DNA of 64,000 bases from an uncultured Bacteroidales bacterium (GTDB taxonomy: Bacteria > Bacteroidota > Bacteroidia > Bacteroidales > UBA932). Shown here one piece after another: positions 27,476-36,225 of the stretch. The stretch spans positions 24,915 through 88,914 of the forward strand of contig CALVDM010000007.1 in the NCBI GenBank assembly GCA_944326335.1, read 5' to 3'. The notes beneath the pieces were generated by a model. That model had not been told where the DNA came from, ran no database searches, and saw only the letters and a list, made by a program, of their open reading frames with translations. The position numbers were made by a program, and so were the translations under genes. Position 1 is the first letter of the stretch, and each line of letters starts with the position of its first letter.

Positions 27476-27571
27476 GGGTAAGTCATACACGACCAGCTCC
27501 TGCTGAATCCCCCAGGACCGGAAGGTAGCAAGGGTAAGCGGTTGTAGCGGTGCGATGTATTCAGCTTACCC
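27476..27571 (+). ncRNA. ffs: Signal recognition particle RNA (small bacterial type)
   Basis: The sequence contains the conserved SRP domain IV core CCAGGACCGGAAGGTAGCA, with the GGAA tetraloop and the asymmetric internal loop that binds Ffh. The ends GGGTAAG (27476-27482) and CTTACCC (27565-27571) pair to close the hairpin. A run of six T follows at once, giving termination. The length of about 96 bases fits the short RNA without Alu domain. It binds Ffh to target membrane proteins. SecA is encoded nearby on the other strand. Confidence 0.92.
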
Positions 27572-27578
27572 TTTTTTA
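27572..27578 (+). terminator. U-tract terminator of the SRP RNA
   Basis: TTTTTTA follows the closing stem of the SRP RNA directly, so the RNA's own end stem with the T run acts as an intrinsic terminator. The bactofilin gene, read in the opposite direction, ends 8 bases further on. Confidence 0.6.
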
Positions 27579-27585
27579 TTTCACC

Positions 27586-28017
27586 CTATTTCTTCTGAGG
27601 CTGTGGAGCCGCATGCTGCTGCGCCTGCTGCTCCTTGCCGGCCATCTCCCTTGCAGCGTTCTCGTATTCCTGCTCCGTAATCATCTTGCATGAGCCGTTG
27701 AAGGACGCCCCGAGTTCCACTACAAGCCTGCGTACACGCAGCTCGCCTTCCACCGAGCAGTCGCTCTTTATGGACATGATGTCCTTTACGGTGAAACTGC
27801 CCTTGGTCTTTCCCCAGACATCCGCATTCACGCAGACTATCTTCGCATTCACTTCCGCACTCTCCCCCACCACGACCTTTCCGTCTGATATGATGCTTCC
27901 GTCGAAGCGGCCGTCTATTCTCAGGTCGTTCGGAGATATTATCTCTCCCTTGAAATATGTCCCTGCCGATATGCGGCTCACAAGATTAACATTTGCAGCT
28001 TGTTCTACCTTTGCCAT
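27586..28017 (-). CDS. Bactofilin-family cytoskeletal protein
   Basis: Bactofilins (DUF583) polymerise without nucleotides into filaments that place cell-wall or envelope factors. The 143-residue protein has the compact beta-helix core in residues about 18-115. The repeating pattern is seen in GTYFKGEIISPNDLRIDGRFDG, KVVVGESAEVNAKIVCVNADVWG and GELRVRRLVVELGASFNGSCKMI. The tail is rich in Gln, Ala and Pro and is likely disordered. It starts 38 bases after secA ends and could be transcribed from the secA promoter. Confidence 0.9.
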   Translation of the reverse strand: MAKVEQAANVNLVSRISAGTYFKGEIISPNDLRIDGRFDGSIISDGKVVVGESAEVNAKIVCVNADVWGKTKGSFTVKDIMSIKSDCSVEGELRVRRLVVELGASFNGSCKMITEQEYENAAREMAGKEQQAQQHAAPQPQKK

Positions 28018-28054
28018 AATATTCTTATCGATAACAGTTTCTAACCGGTGGATT

Positions 28055-31000
28055 TCAGTTCAGGTTCCTGCCGTGGCAGTTCTTGAATTTCTTCCCGGAG
28101 CCGCATGGGCACGGGTCGTTCCTGCCGACAGTCTTCTCGACGTGCACAGGCATCCTGCTCTTCTGGTCCGGACCGTTGGTGACCATGTCGGTCCTGCTTG
28201 TGCGCATCTGGCTCATGTCCGGCTTGCGGGCCGGTGCCGGTGCCCTCACTTCCGCGGGATCACGGAGAGGGATATGTGCCCTGAACAGGAAGGAAAGTAT
28301 GTCCCTGTTCAACGATTCGAGCATGGACTTGAAGAGGTTGAAGCTCTCGAACTTGTATATGAGAAGCGGGTCCTTCTGCTCGTAAGTGGCATTCTGGACA
28401 GACTGCTTCAGGTCATCCATGTCCCTGAGATGCTCTTTCCAGTGCTCGTCTATCTGGTACAGGGTGATGGTCTTCGTCAAGGCTCTCGCAATCTCCCTGC
28501 CTTCGGTCTCGTACGCCTTCTTCAGGTTGACGGACAGCGTGAGCATCTTCCTTCCGTCTGAAATCGGGATAGCTATGTTCTGGTATATGGCACCCTGCTT
28601 CTCGTAGACTTCCTTGATGAAAGGATACGCCTTCTGCACCATGGCGTCCATCCTTCTCGAATAGACATCGAGCATGTTGTGGAAAAGCTTGTCTGCCAGC
28701 TCCTTCTGGGTTGCCTTCCCGTAGAACGCCTCATCGAATCCTGCGTCTATGGACATGAGCCTCATGACTGCTTCGTTGAAGGAGTCGAAATCATATCCTT
28801 CGCAGTTCTCGACAAGGATTTCCGAGGTGTCCTGCATCATGTTCATGACATCTATGTCCACCCTGTCGCCGACGAGGGCATTGCGTCTCTTGGTGTATAT
28901 GACCTCCCTCTGCGAATTCATGACATCGTCATACTCGAGAAGTCTCTTTCGGATACCGAAATTGTTCTCCTCCACCTTCTTCTGGGCACGCTCGATGGAA
29001 TTCGAAAGCATCGAGGACTCGAGAGCCTCGTTATCCTCCATGCCGAGCTTGTCGACCACGGCGGCTATCCTCTCGGAACCGAAGAGCCTCATGAGCTTGT
29101 CTTCGAGAGATACGTAGAATGTGGATGTACCAGGGTCTCCCTGACGTCCTGCACGGCCTCTCAGCTGCCTGTCCACACGGCGGCTGTCATGCCTTTCCGT
29201 ACCGATTATCGCAAGTCCTCCCGCTGCACGGACCTCGTCGGAAAGCTTGATGTCCGTACCACGGCCCGCCATGTTGGTGGCAATGGTAACGGTGCTCTTC
29301 TGTCCGGCATGAGCGACTATCTCCGCCTCCTTGGCATGCTGCTTGGCATTGAGCACCTGGTGCTGGATACCTCTCATCTTGAGCATGCGGCTGAGCAGTT
29401 CCGAAGTCTCGACATCCGTAGTACCGACGAGGACCGGGCGTCCTGCCGATGTCAGCTCCACGATTTTGTTTATGACAGCCTCGTATTTGGCCTTCTTCGT
29501 CTTGTATATGAGGTCATCGTAGTCGATTCTCGCAATCGGCTTGTTTGTAGGGATGACAACCACGTCAAGCTTGTAGATGGACCAGAACTCACCGGCCTCG
29601 GTCTCGGCGGTACCGGTCATTCCGGAAAGCTTGTGGTACATCCTGAAATAGTTCTGGAGAGTGATGGTCGCGAATGTCTGCGTGGCAGCCTCCACCTTCA
29701 CGTTCTCCTTCGCCTCCACGGCCTGGTGAAGCCCGTCGCTCCAGCGGCGGCCTTCCATGATACGTCCGGTCTGCTCGTCGACAATTTTCACCTTGTTGTC
29801 CATGATGACATAGTCCACATCCTTCTCGAACATGGCGTATGCCTTCAGAAGCTGGTTGACGGTATGGACACGCTCCGACTTCAGCGCGAAGTCAGCCATG
29901 ACTTCGTCTTTCTTCCGGTTCTTCTCCTCAGCAGACAGCCCGCTCTTCTCGATTTCGGCTATGGTGCTGCCGACATCCGGAAGGATGAAGAACTTCGGGT
30001 CTGACAGGGTGCCGCTCAGCAGATCATGGCCGTTGTCCGTCATCTCCACGGAATGCTGCTTTTCGTTTATGACGAAATACAGAGGGTCGGTCACCACCGG
30101 CATTTCACGCTCGTTGTCCTGGATATAATAGTTCTCCGTCTTCTGGAGGAGCTGCTTTATCCCCGGCTCGCTGAGATACTTGATGAGAGGCTTGTACTTC
30201 GGCAGGCCTTTGTATGCCCTGAGAAGCAGTTTTCCGCCTTCCTTCTCGTCACCTGCGGCAATGAGTTTCCTCGCCTCGTTCAATGTGGATGTCACGAGAG
30301 TCTTCTGCGTGTTGTACAGTTTCTCCACATAAGGCTTGAACTCGAGGAACTGCTGGTCGTCGCCCTTAGGCACGGGACCGGATATGATGAGCGGGGTCCT
30401 GGCGTCGTCTATGAGCACGGAGTCCACCTCGTCGACAATGGCGAAATGATGTTTCCTCTGAACAAGGTCCTTGACGGACACAGCCATATTGTCCCTGAGG
30501 TAGTCGAAACCGAATTCGTTGTTGGTACCGAAGGTGACATCGCAGGCGTATGCCTTCTTCCTCGCATCGCTGTTCGGCTGGTGCTTGTCGATGCAGTCCA
30601 CGGAAAGCCCGTGGAACATGTAGAGGGGCCCCATCCATTCAGAGTCTCGCTTGGAGAGGTAGTCGTTGACCGTGACCACATGCACTCCCTTGCCGGCGAG
30701 GGCATTGAGAAATACCGGAAGTGTGGCCACGAGGGTCTTTCCCTCACCGGTCGCCATCTCGGCTATCTTTCCCTGATGCAGGACGATACCGCCTATGAGC
30801 TGGACGTCATAGTGCACCATGTCCCAGGTGATTTCATTCCCTCCTGCAACCCAGTGGTTCTGCCATACTGCCTCGTCCCCTTCTATCCGAACGAAATCCT
30901 TTGTCGTGCTGAGAAGCCTGTCGAAGTCCGTCGCCTTGACCCTTATCTCCGGATTCTCCTTGAACCTGCGGGCTGTGGACTTCATCACGGCGAACGCCTC

Positions 31001-31327
31001 AGGAAGGATTTCATTCAGGACTTCCTCTATCTCTTCGTCCACCTTCTTGACAAGTTTGTCGGACTCGGTGGCAAGAGCCTCCTTCCTGTCGAGCGGTATA
31101 TCCTTTTCAAGCTCTTCCTTAATCTGGGCTATGCGGTCTTCATCGGCTGCAATCCTGTCCCGTATCCGCTGCTTCAGCTCTGCGGACTTTGCCCTCAGCT
31201 CGTCCACGGAAAGCGCGTCTATTTCCTTGTATGCCTCGAGAATTTTTGCGAGTATCGGCTGGAGCTGCTTGAGATCCCTCTCTGCCTTGGTGCCGAACAA
31301 TTTCTTGAATATGCTTGCTACTGACAT
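28055..31327 (-). CDS. secA: Preprotein translocase ATPase SecA
   Basis: SecA drives protein export through SecYEG. At 1090 residues it is longer than the E. coli protein (901), mostly from added segments in the helicase domain, as is usual in Bacteroidota. NBD1 has the Walker [16 protein letters not shown] and the [19 protein letters not shown] block. The preprotein cross-linking domain follows. NBD2 has [12 protein letters not shown] and [25 protein letters not shown]. The extreme C terminus carries the zinc motif [14 protein letters not shown], which binds SecB or ribosome in relatives. A good promoter lies upstream. Confidence 0.97.
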   Translation of the reverse strand: MSVASIFKKLFGTKAERDLKQLQPILAKILEAYKEIDALSVDELRAKSAELKQRIRDRIAADEDRIAQIKEELEKDIPLDRKEALATESDKLVKKVDEEIEEVLNEILPEAFAVMKSTARRFKENPEIRVKATDFDRLLSTTKDFVRIEGDEAVWQNHWVAGGNEITWDMVHYDVQLIGGIVLHQGKIAEMATGEGKTLVATLPVFLNALAGKGVHVVTVNDYLSKRDSEWMGPLYMFHGLSVDCIDKHQPNSDARKKAYACDVTFGTNNEFGFDYLRDNMAVSVKDLVQRKHHFAIVDEVDSVLIDDARTPLIISGPVPKGDDQQFLEFKPYVEKLYNTQKTLVTSTLNEARKLIAAGDEKEGGKLLLRAYKGLPKYKPLIKYLSEPGIKQLLQKTENYYIQDNEREMPVVTDPLYFVINEKQHSVEMTDNGHDLLSGTLSDPKFFILPDVGSTIAEIEKSGLSAEEKNRKKDEVMADFALKSERVHTVNQLLKAYAMFEKDVDYVIMDNKVKIVDEQTGRIMEGRRWSDGLHQAVEAKENVKVEAATQTFATITLQNYFRMYHKLSGMTGTAETEAGEFWSIYKLDVVVIPTNKPIARIDYDDLIYKTKKAKYEAVINKIVELTSAGRPVLVGTTDVETSELLSRMLKMRGIQHQVLNAKQHAKEAEIVAHAGQKSTVTIATNMAGRGTDIKLSDEVRAAGGLAIIGTERHDSRRVDRQLRGRAGRQGDPGTSTFYVSLEDKLMRLFGSERIAAVVDKLGMEDNEALESSMLSNSIERAQKKVEENNFGIRKRLLEYDDVMNSQREVIYTKRRNALVGDRVDIDVMNMMQDTSEILVENCEGYDFDSFNEAVMRLMSIDAGFDEAFYGKATQKELADKLFHNMLDVYSRRMDAMVQKAYPFIKEVYEKQGAIYQNIAIPISDGRKMLTLSVNLKKAYETEGREIARALTKTITLYQIDEHWKEHLRDMDDLKQSVQNATYEQKDPLLIYKFESFNLFKSMLESLNRDILSFLFRAHIPLRDPAEVRAPAPARKPDMSQMRTSRTDMVTNGPDQKSRMPVHVEKTVGRNDPCPCGSGKKFKNCHGRNLN

Positions 31328-31399
31328 GTCTATCTGTTTGTTTCCAATTCAACCCAAATGCGCCGTGCGGCCGGCTGGCCATAACGCGCGGCAATCCTG

Positions 31400-31431
31400 C
31401 AAATATATGAATATTTGAATATAATACCAAA
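31400..31431 (-). promoter_or_regulatory. Bacteroidota-type promoter for secA
   Basis: On the minus strand TATATTTG (31407-31400) is preceded at 20 bases by TTTG (31431-31428). Transcription would start near 31395, with a leader of about 68 bases before the secA ATG. The leader itself shows no riboswitch that I recognise. Confidence 0.65.
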
Positions 31432-31442
31432 AGTAAGGATGC

Positions 31443-32642
31443 TCAGGATTCTTTTCTTCCCGGATACGCCTCGAGAGCCTTGGCAAGGAGGAATACGGCC
31501 CTTTTCAAATCGTCTTCCTTAAGCACGTACGCCATCCTGACCTGGTTCGTCCCGAGTCCGGGGGTGATATAGAATCCGTTTGCAGGAGCGAGCATCACGC
31601 TTTCACCCTCATAGCTGAAATCCGACAGGCACCATGCGCAGAATTTCTCGGCATCGTCCACCGGAAGTGCGGCCATGGCGTAGAACGCTCCGTGAGGGAT
31701 GGATGTGACGACACCAGGAATCCGCGCAAGGGACTCCACAAGGACCTTCCGCCTCCGGTCGTATTCCCGTATCACGTCATCGAGATAAGAAGGCTCGGCG
31801 TCGCATGACGCTTCTGCCACAATCTGCCCCAGCAGCGGAGGGCTGAGACGGGCCTGGCACAGCTTCAGCACACCTTCCGTTATGGACCTGTTCTTCGTTA
31901 TCAGGGCCCCTATCCTGATTCCGCATTCGGAATACCGTTTCGAGAAGGAGTCTATGAGCACCACATTGTCTGCAATGGCGTCGAAATGGCCGGCCGAGAA
32001 ATACTCCATGCCGTCGTAGACGAACTCCCTGTAGACCTCGTCAGAAAAAAGATACAGGTCATGCTTCCTGACTATGTCGGCAAGCATCTGCATCTCCTTC
32101 ATGCCGTACAATGTCCCGGAAGGATTGTTCGGATTGCAGATGAGGACAGCCTTCGTCCTGTCGGTTATGAGTTCTTCAAAGTGCTCCACCTCCGGGAGCG
32201 CAAAGCCGTTTTCTATCGATGTCTTCAGCGTACGGACCTTTACGCCTGCTACATCCGCAAAAGCGAGATAGTTGGCATAGGCAGGCTCGGTGGTTATCAG
32301 CTCGTCCCCAGGGTCCATGCATGTCAGGAAAGAAAAGAGCACGGCCTCGGAAGCCCCTGCCGTGACTGTTATGTCATCCGGCGAATACTCCATACCGCAC
32401 TTCGAATAATATCCGGATATCTTCCTGCGCAGGGACAGGAAGCCTTGAGACGGACTGTATTCCAGCACTGTCCTGTCTATTGTCCTGAGGCTGTCGATTC
32501 CCTGCTTCGGGGTCCTGATGTCCGGCTGACCTATGTTCAGATGATATATCTTGATTCCTGCCGACTTGGCCTTGTCTGCAAGAGGCGTAAGTTTCCTGAT
32601 GGGGGAACTTGCCATGGCGGTGATTCTTTCTGATATCTTCAT
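31443..32642 (-). CDS. PLP-dependent class I/II aminotransferase (aspartate aminotransferase-like)
   Basis: The ATG at 32642 gives 399 residues (MKISERITAM). A TTG ten codons upstream is less likely. The fold-type I pattern is clear. GASEAVLFSFL is the cofactor phosphate region, CNPNNPSGTLYG holds the cofactor-contact asparagine, and LFSDEVYREF carries the aspartate that pairs with the pyridine nitrogen. The lysine that forms the Schiff base is in DSFSKRYSECGIRIG. The C-terminal substrate arginine lies in TNQVRMAY. The amino donor is probably aspartate, but substrate cannot be fixed from sequence. It is divergent from tadA. Confidence 0.9.
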   Translation of the reverse strand: MKISERITAMASSPIRKLTPLADKAKSAGIKIYHLNIGQPDIRTPKQGIDSLRTIDRTVLEYSPSQGFLSLRRKISGYYSKCGMEYSPDDITVTAGASEAVLFSFLTCMDPGDELITTEPAYANYLAFADVAGVKVRTLKTSIENGFALPEVEHFEELITDRTKAVLICNPNNPSGTLYGMKEMQMLADIVRKHDLYLFSDEVYREFVYDGMEYFSAGHFDAIADNVVLIDSFSKRYSECGIRIGALITKNRSITEGVLKLCQARLSPPLLGQIVAEASCDAEPSYLDDVIREYDRRRKVLVESLARIPGVVTSIPHGAFYAMAALPVDDAEKFCAWCLSDFSYEGESVMLAPANGFYITPGLGTNQVRMAYVLKEDDLKRAVFLLAKALEAYPGRKES

Positions 32643-32674
32643 CGCATCATATTCTTGTTGAAATACTGACAAGG

Positions 32675-32706
32675 CGCAAAGTTATAAAAAACTTGCGTTA
32701 TCTTTG
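32675..32706 (+). promoter_or_regulatory. Candidate promoter for tadA
   Basis: TATCTTTG (32699-32706) fits the -7 consensus, with a weak TTG-containing -33 region at 32675-32680 (18-base spacing). The expected start lies near 32711, only a few bases before the tadA ATG at 32714, so the message would be almost leaderless. Confidence 0.45.
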
Positions 32707-32713
32707 CGTCATC

Positions 32714-33157
32714 ATGGAAAACGTAGACGAGAAATTCATGCGGGAGGCCCTGAAGGAGGCCGGCATGGCATCGGAGGAAGGCGAAGTCCCTGTCGGGGCG
32801 GTCATCGTATGCAACGGGAGGGTGATTGCTAGGGGGCACAACATGACCGAAAGGTTGCACGACCCTACGGCACACGCGGAAATGATTGCCATAACTGCGG
32901 CGACACAGGCTCTCGGAGGGAAGTACCTCGACAAATGCTCCCTGTATGTCACCGTGGAACCTTGTCCGATGTGCGCCGCAGCCCTGAACTGGGCGCAGAT
33001 TAGCCATGTAGTCTATGGATGCGATGATCCGAAGAGAGGCTGCACCCTGTTCTCTCCGTCGCTCCTGCATCCGCGGACAGAGGTCAGGAAAGGCGTCCTT
33101 GCGGATATTTGCGGAAAGATGGTCTCGGACTTCTTCAGGGACAGGAGAAAGCAGTGA
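32714..33157 (+). CDS. tadA: tRNA adenosine(34) deaminase
   Basis: TadA converts A34 of tRNA-Arg(ACG) to inosine. The ATG at 32714 gives 147 residues (MENVDEKFMREALKEA). A TTG start at 32693 would overlap the promoter box. Zinc and catalytic motifs are HAEMIAITAA (His and the proton-shuttle Glu) and PCPMCAAALNWAQI (two cysteines). The N-terminal GEVPVGAVIV strand is typical. The last codon overlaps the next ATG as TGATG, so the YqaA-like gene is translationally coupled. Confidence 0.93.
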   Translation: MENVDEKFMREALKEAGMASEEGEVPVGAVIVCNGRVIARGHNMTERLHDPTAHAEMIAITAATQALGGKYLDKCSLYVTVEPCPMCAAALNWAQISHVVYGCDDPKRGCTLFSPSLLHPRTEVRKGVLADICGKMVSDFFRDRRKQ

Positions 33158-33594
33158 TGGCCGGGCTTGAAGAACTCGGATTGCTCGGGCTTTTCATCGG
33201 GACATTCCTTGCCGCGACAGTGATTCCGTTCAGTTCCGATGCTGTATATCTTGCAGTCCTAGCGGCCACCGGCGACCCGGCAGGCTGCCTGGCGGCAGGT
33301 ACCCTGGGCAACTGGCTCGGCAGCGTCCTGACATATTTCATCGGATGGCTCGGGAAGTGGGAGTGGATAGAGAAATGGTTCAGAGTGAAGCCCGAGACCC
33401 TGCAGAAGCAGAAAGCGAAGATTGACAGGTTTGGAGTGTGGCTGGCCCTAATATGCTGGGTGCCGGTAATCGGGGATGTTGTGGCGATAGCCCTGGGGTT
33501 CTACAGGACACGGCCTTTCTGGACAATAGTGCTGCTGCTCGTCGGGAAATTCGGAAGGTTCCTCGTCTGGAATCTTGTCTATGGCCTCATCTGA
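33157..33594 (+). CDS. YqaA-family membrane protein (DedA/SNARE-associated type)
   Basis: The ATG at 33157 overlaps the tadA stop and gives 145 residues. Four hydrophobic segments are visible. The N-terminal one contains GTFLAATVIPFSSDAVYLAVL, with the DedA-like proline and acidic residue. GNWLGSVLTYFIGWLG is the glycine-rich conserved block. WVPVIGDVVAIALGFYRTRPF forms the C-terminal re-entrant loop. Relatives are inner-membrane proteins, some of which act in lipid or metal handling; the role here is unknown. The stop codon is at the start of a tandem duplication. Confidence 0.85.
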   Translation: MAGLEELGLLGLFIGTFLAATVIPFSSDAVYLAVLAATGDPAGCLAAGTLGNWLGSVLTYFIGWLGKWEWIEKWFRVKPETLQKQKAKIDRFGVWLALICWVPVIGDVVAIALGFYRTRPFWTIVLLLVGKFGRFLVWNLVYGLI

Positions 33595-33633
33595 CGGGTG
33601 TTGCAGAGAATCAACGGGTGTTGCAGAGAATCA
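33594..33633 (+). repeat. 20-bp perfect tandem direct repeat
   Basis: The unit ACGGGTGTTGCAGAGAATCA occurs twice head to tail (33594-33613 and 33614-33633). It begins at the last base of the YqaA stop codon. The second unit carries the TTG used as the -33 element of the tRNA-Gln promoter; the first carries a second copy 20 bases further upstream. Confidence 0.9.
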
Positions 33634-33651
33634 AAATAAAGACTATATTTG
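33621..33651 (+). promoter_or_regulatory. Promoter of tRNA-Gln
   Basis: TTG (33621-33623) and TATATTTG (33644-33651) are separated by 20 bases. The predicted start near 33656 lies 6 bases before the tRNA 5' end. Confidence 0.65.
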
Positions 33652-33661
33652 CAGCCGGAAT

Positions 33662-33732
33662 TGAGATATGGTGTAATGGTAGCACTACAGATTTTGGTTC
33701 TGTCTGTCCAAGTTCGAATCTTGGTATCTCAA
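33662..33732 (+). tRNA. tRNA-Gln (anticodon TTG)
   Basis: The 71-base cloverleaf has acceptor TGAGATA paired with TATCTCA. The anticodon stem ACAGA/TCTGT encloses the loop TTTTGGT, giving anticodon TTG for CAA and CAG codons. The T arm is CCAAGTTCGAATCTTGG. The CCA end is not fully encoded. U34 of this tRNA is a substrate of MnmA, which is encoded in the same window. Confidence 0.95.
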
Positions 33733-33734
33733 CA

Positions 33735-33779
33735 AAAAATCGTCTAAGTCATTATTACTTAAAGATTTAGACGATTTTT
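33735..33779 (+). terminator. Intrinsic terminator after tRNA-Gln
   Basis: The arms AAAAATCGTCTAAGTC (33735-33750) and GATTTAGACGATTTTT (33764-33779) pair over 16 positions with one G-T wobble and a 13-base loop. The right arm ends in five T. The A and T runs make it usable in both directions. Confidence 0.75.
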
Positions 33780-33866
33780 CGTTTAAAACCGGGTCAAAAT
33801 TGGGTCAGGTTCCTGAATCCCGCAGGAAAACTTCTGAATACAATAGCCTGAGGTGTTAAATGATAT
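33780..33866. other. Intergenic repeats downstream of tRNA-Gln
   Basis: This stretch holds a doubled GGGTCA motif (GGGTCAAAATTGGGTCAGG), a 6-bp inverted repeat TTCCTG/CAGGAA, and CTGAGGTGTTAAATG. The last is an imperfect copy of CTGAGGTGTAAATG inside the neighbouring small reading frame. The pattern could be the scar of an element that once integrated at the tRNA, but no integrase or second tRNA end is visible. Confidence 0.35.
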
Positions 33867-33950
33867 TCAACTGGCTGGAAGAAATAGCCCTTCTGAGGTG
33901 TAAATGCCATATCCATTTTTGTCTTTTTCTATGAGTGCGATCGTTTTCAT
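33867..33950 (-). pseudogene. 27-codon ORF resembling the N terminus of a HicB-type antitoxin
   Basis: The reading frame starts with an ATG that overlaps the antiporter stop codon as ATGA and encodes 27 residues, MKTIALIEKDKNGYGIYTSE plus seven more. The pattern, a short strand followed by charged turn and Gly-Tyr, resembles the first strands of HicB antitoxins. A full HicB has 70 or more residues, so this would be a remnant. The DNA just beyond the stop repeats part of its sequence imperfectly. It may instead be an unrelated small peptide gene. Confidence 0.35.
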
Positions 33951-36022
33951 GATATATTTCCCATAGGGTCCGAGAAGGAGACCATGTCTTCGAGGTCTAT
34001 CTGTTCCGGATAAAGTATGATGAAATTGTTTATGGAGCTGTTCCTGAGCAGGAGCTGCGGGATACGGCCCAGTGCCGGGTCGTAGGAAATGGAACCCGGC
34101 CGCGCGCTCACGACCACCAGGATATCGTCCGGGCTCACGCTGCGCGCCATCTCATCCTGCAGGGAGAGATGCTCCACCACTTCGACGGAAGATATCGTCT
34201 CTATCCCGCACGAAGCGGCGGCCTTGCCAATGTGCCCGGCCGTAGGCTCTTCCGATATGAACCTCGCCTTGCTGCCGAGCTGCACTGCCATGCGTCCGAC
34301 ATGGGACATCCACTTCGAGAAACCGGCCTCATACTCGGCCCTCGGAGGCACGACTATCACTATCTTCTTCACCGTGTTCACAGGTATCCCGAACCTTACG
34401 ACAAGGACTTCCTGGTTCGTACCTTTCAGCAGATTGTTGGTGAGCGCGCCGAAAAAGGAATCCAGGAATCCTGCCTTGCGGTGGAGCCCGAGGATGACTT
34501 CGGTCGTGGAATACTCCTTTATAGTGTGCACAATCCCGGATGACACGCTCGTGTCGTAACGGCTCACCATGCTTACATTCACATCGGCTGCAGCCGCAAT
34601 CCTGGCAGCCTTTTCAAGGCACTGCCTCCCGCTGTCGGTACGGTCGGTCCCTGCAGAGTCTATGTTCACGCTCAATGCCACGAGGTCTCCACGTGAACCT
34701 GGACGCCGGATGACAAGGGCGAGATTCACAAGATTCTCTATCGTGTCAGGATTGGCCAGAGGGATGAGAATCCGCTCTTTCGACGAGTCAGGCACGTCGT
34801 TCCCCGACGGCGCTCCGCCGACAGCGAGTTTCCGGCCGAACCAGTCGGTAGCCAGGGAGCTTATGATGCATGTGAACAGAATCATGACGACAGTCCCGTT
34901 CAGGACATCGTCGTTCAGCAGACGCTCGCCGTTCTCCATTATGATGTCGTGCCCCACCAGCACGGCTGCAAGTGTGGCTGCCGCCTGGGCATTGCTCAGC
35001 CCGAACATCATCCCCCTCTCGTTGCGCGACATCCGGAATATCTTCTGGGTCCCGAAAGCCGCCAGCCACTTGCTCAGAGTGGCCACTACAGTCATGACAA
35101 CCGCCACCTTGAGAGCCGTTCCGCCCGCAAAAAGGCTTCTGATGTCTATTATCATCCCCACCCCGATAAGGAAATACGGTATAAAGAGGGCGTTGCCCAC
35201 GAATTCGAGCCTGTTCATGAGCGGAGACACCCTCGGTATCAACGGGTTCAGCACAATCCCGACGAGGAACGCACCGAGGATGCCCTCCATGCCGGCAAGT
35301 GACATGAGCCCGCCCCCGAGGAAGACCATCGACAGCACGAAGACGAACTGCATAACGGCATCGTCGTACTTGCGGAAGAACCATCTCGCCAGCATCGGGA
35401 AACAGAACACTATGAGTGCGCTTATCAGCACCACATTCACGAAGAGCAGCAGCCAGTACATGCTGTCCGAAGTCCCCTTGTACATCCCGCTGATGACGGC
35501 AAGGATAATGAGGGCGAGCGTGACGGTGATGACTGTCCCGCCTATCGTTATGTTCACGCTGCGCTGCCTCGCTATGCCGTATCTGCTCACAATCGGATAT
35601 GCCACGAGAGTATGCGACGCATACATGCTGGCAAGGAGGATGGATGTGGTGAGGGAGAAGTCGAGAAGGGACATGCTGCTCCAGATACCGAGAGCCATCG
35701 GCACGGCGAACGTCAGAAGTCCGAAGACAAGCCCCTTCACCTTGTTTTTCCTGAAATCCTCGAGGTCCATCTCGAGACCTGCGAGGAACATTATATAGAA
35801 GAGTCCCACCCTTCCGAACAGTTCGAAACTGCTGTCCCGCTCGAGGATGCCGAAACCGAACTCCCCTATGGCCATGCCGGCCAGAATCATACCTATGATA
35901 TGCGGAATCCTCAGCTTGCCGAGAAGCAGAGGGGCGAACAGTATGATTACAAGGACCAGCAGGAAGACCCAGGTGGGGTCAGTGACAGGCAAGGTGAATG
36001 CACTCAATGTATTCATGGACAT
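33947..36022 (-). CDS. CPA2-type cation:proton antiporter with cytosolic USP-like region
   Basis: The 691-residue protein has about 12 membrane helices in residues 15-420, matching the KefB/NapA-like Na+/H+ exchanger domain. The first helices include LLGKLRIPHIIGMILAGMAIG. LFYIMFLAGLEMDLEDF is typical of helix 3-4. The discontinuous core helices lie near GILGAFLVGIVLNPLIP. Residues after about 430 form a soluble part of two units resembling universal stress protein domains (one contains ILIPLANPDTIENLVNLAL, the other KIVIVVPPRAEYEAGFSKW). The ion (Na+ or K+) is unknown. It is divergent from the PUL and ends at the small HicB-like frame. Confidence 0.88.
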   Translation of the reverse strand: MSMNTLSAFTLPVTDPTWVFLLVLVIILFAPLLLGKLRIPHIIGMILAGMAIGEFGFGILERDSSFELFGRVGLFYIMFLAGLEMDLEDFRKNKVKGLVFGLLTFAVPMALGIWSSMSLLDFSLTTSILLASMYASHTLVAYPIVSRYGIARQRSVNITIGGTVITVTLALIILAVISGMYKGTSDSMYWLLLFVNVVLISALIVFCFPMLARWFFRKYDDAVMQFVFVLSMVFLGGGLMSLAGMEGILGAFLVGIVLNPLIPRVSPLMNRLEFVGNALFIPYFLIGVGMIIDIRSLFAGGTALKVAVVMTVVATLSKWLAAFGTQKIFRMSRNERGMMFGLSNAQAAATLAAVLVGHDIIMENGERLLNDDVLNGTVVMILFTCIISSLATDWFGRKLAVGGAPSGNDVPDSSKERILIPLANPDTIENLVNLALVIRRPGSRGDLVALSVNIDSAGTDRTDSGRQCLEKAARIAAAADVNVSMVSRYDTSVSSGIVHTIKEYSTTEVILGLHRKAGFLDSFFGALTNNLLKGTNQEVLVVRFGIPVNTVKKIVIVVPPRAEYEAGFSKWMSHVGRMAVQLGSKARFISEEPTAGHIGKAAASCGIETISSVEVVEHLSLQDEMARSVSPDDILVVVSARPGSISYDPALGRIPQLLLRNSSINNFIILYPEQIDLEDMVSFSDPMGNIS

Positions 36023-36184
36023 GAAAGGTCAGATTTCGACAAAAATAGTAAAAAACTGCGGATAACGGATGCATTTCCTGAAAGCCGGTGCGATTTTCCC
36101 GCGACATTTCCGCCGTCAGGCCCGTTTGACTAAACAGTATCATTTTTTGCTTCAAGGGAGCTATTTTTTCGGCAGGCACGAAGA

Positions 36185-36192
36185 TAAATTTG
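36185..36192 (+). promoter_or_regulatory. Candidate -7 box for the PUL operon
   Basis: TAAATTTG fits TAnnTTTG and lies 34 bases before the first gene of the locus. No TTTG is present at the expected spacing, which would fit a promoter that needs an activator such as the HTCS encoded at the end of the locus. That link is an inference. Confidence 0.45.
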
Positions 36193-36225
36193 TGTCAGTA
36201 AAATTTACCGCAAGTCCATAACACT

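Noticed and set aside
28679-31324. Two long open frames opposite secA
   Set aside because: SecA is certain on the minus strand; the opposite frames have no recognisable features.
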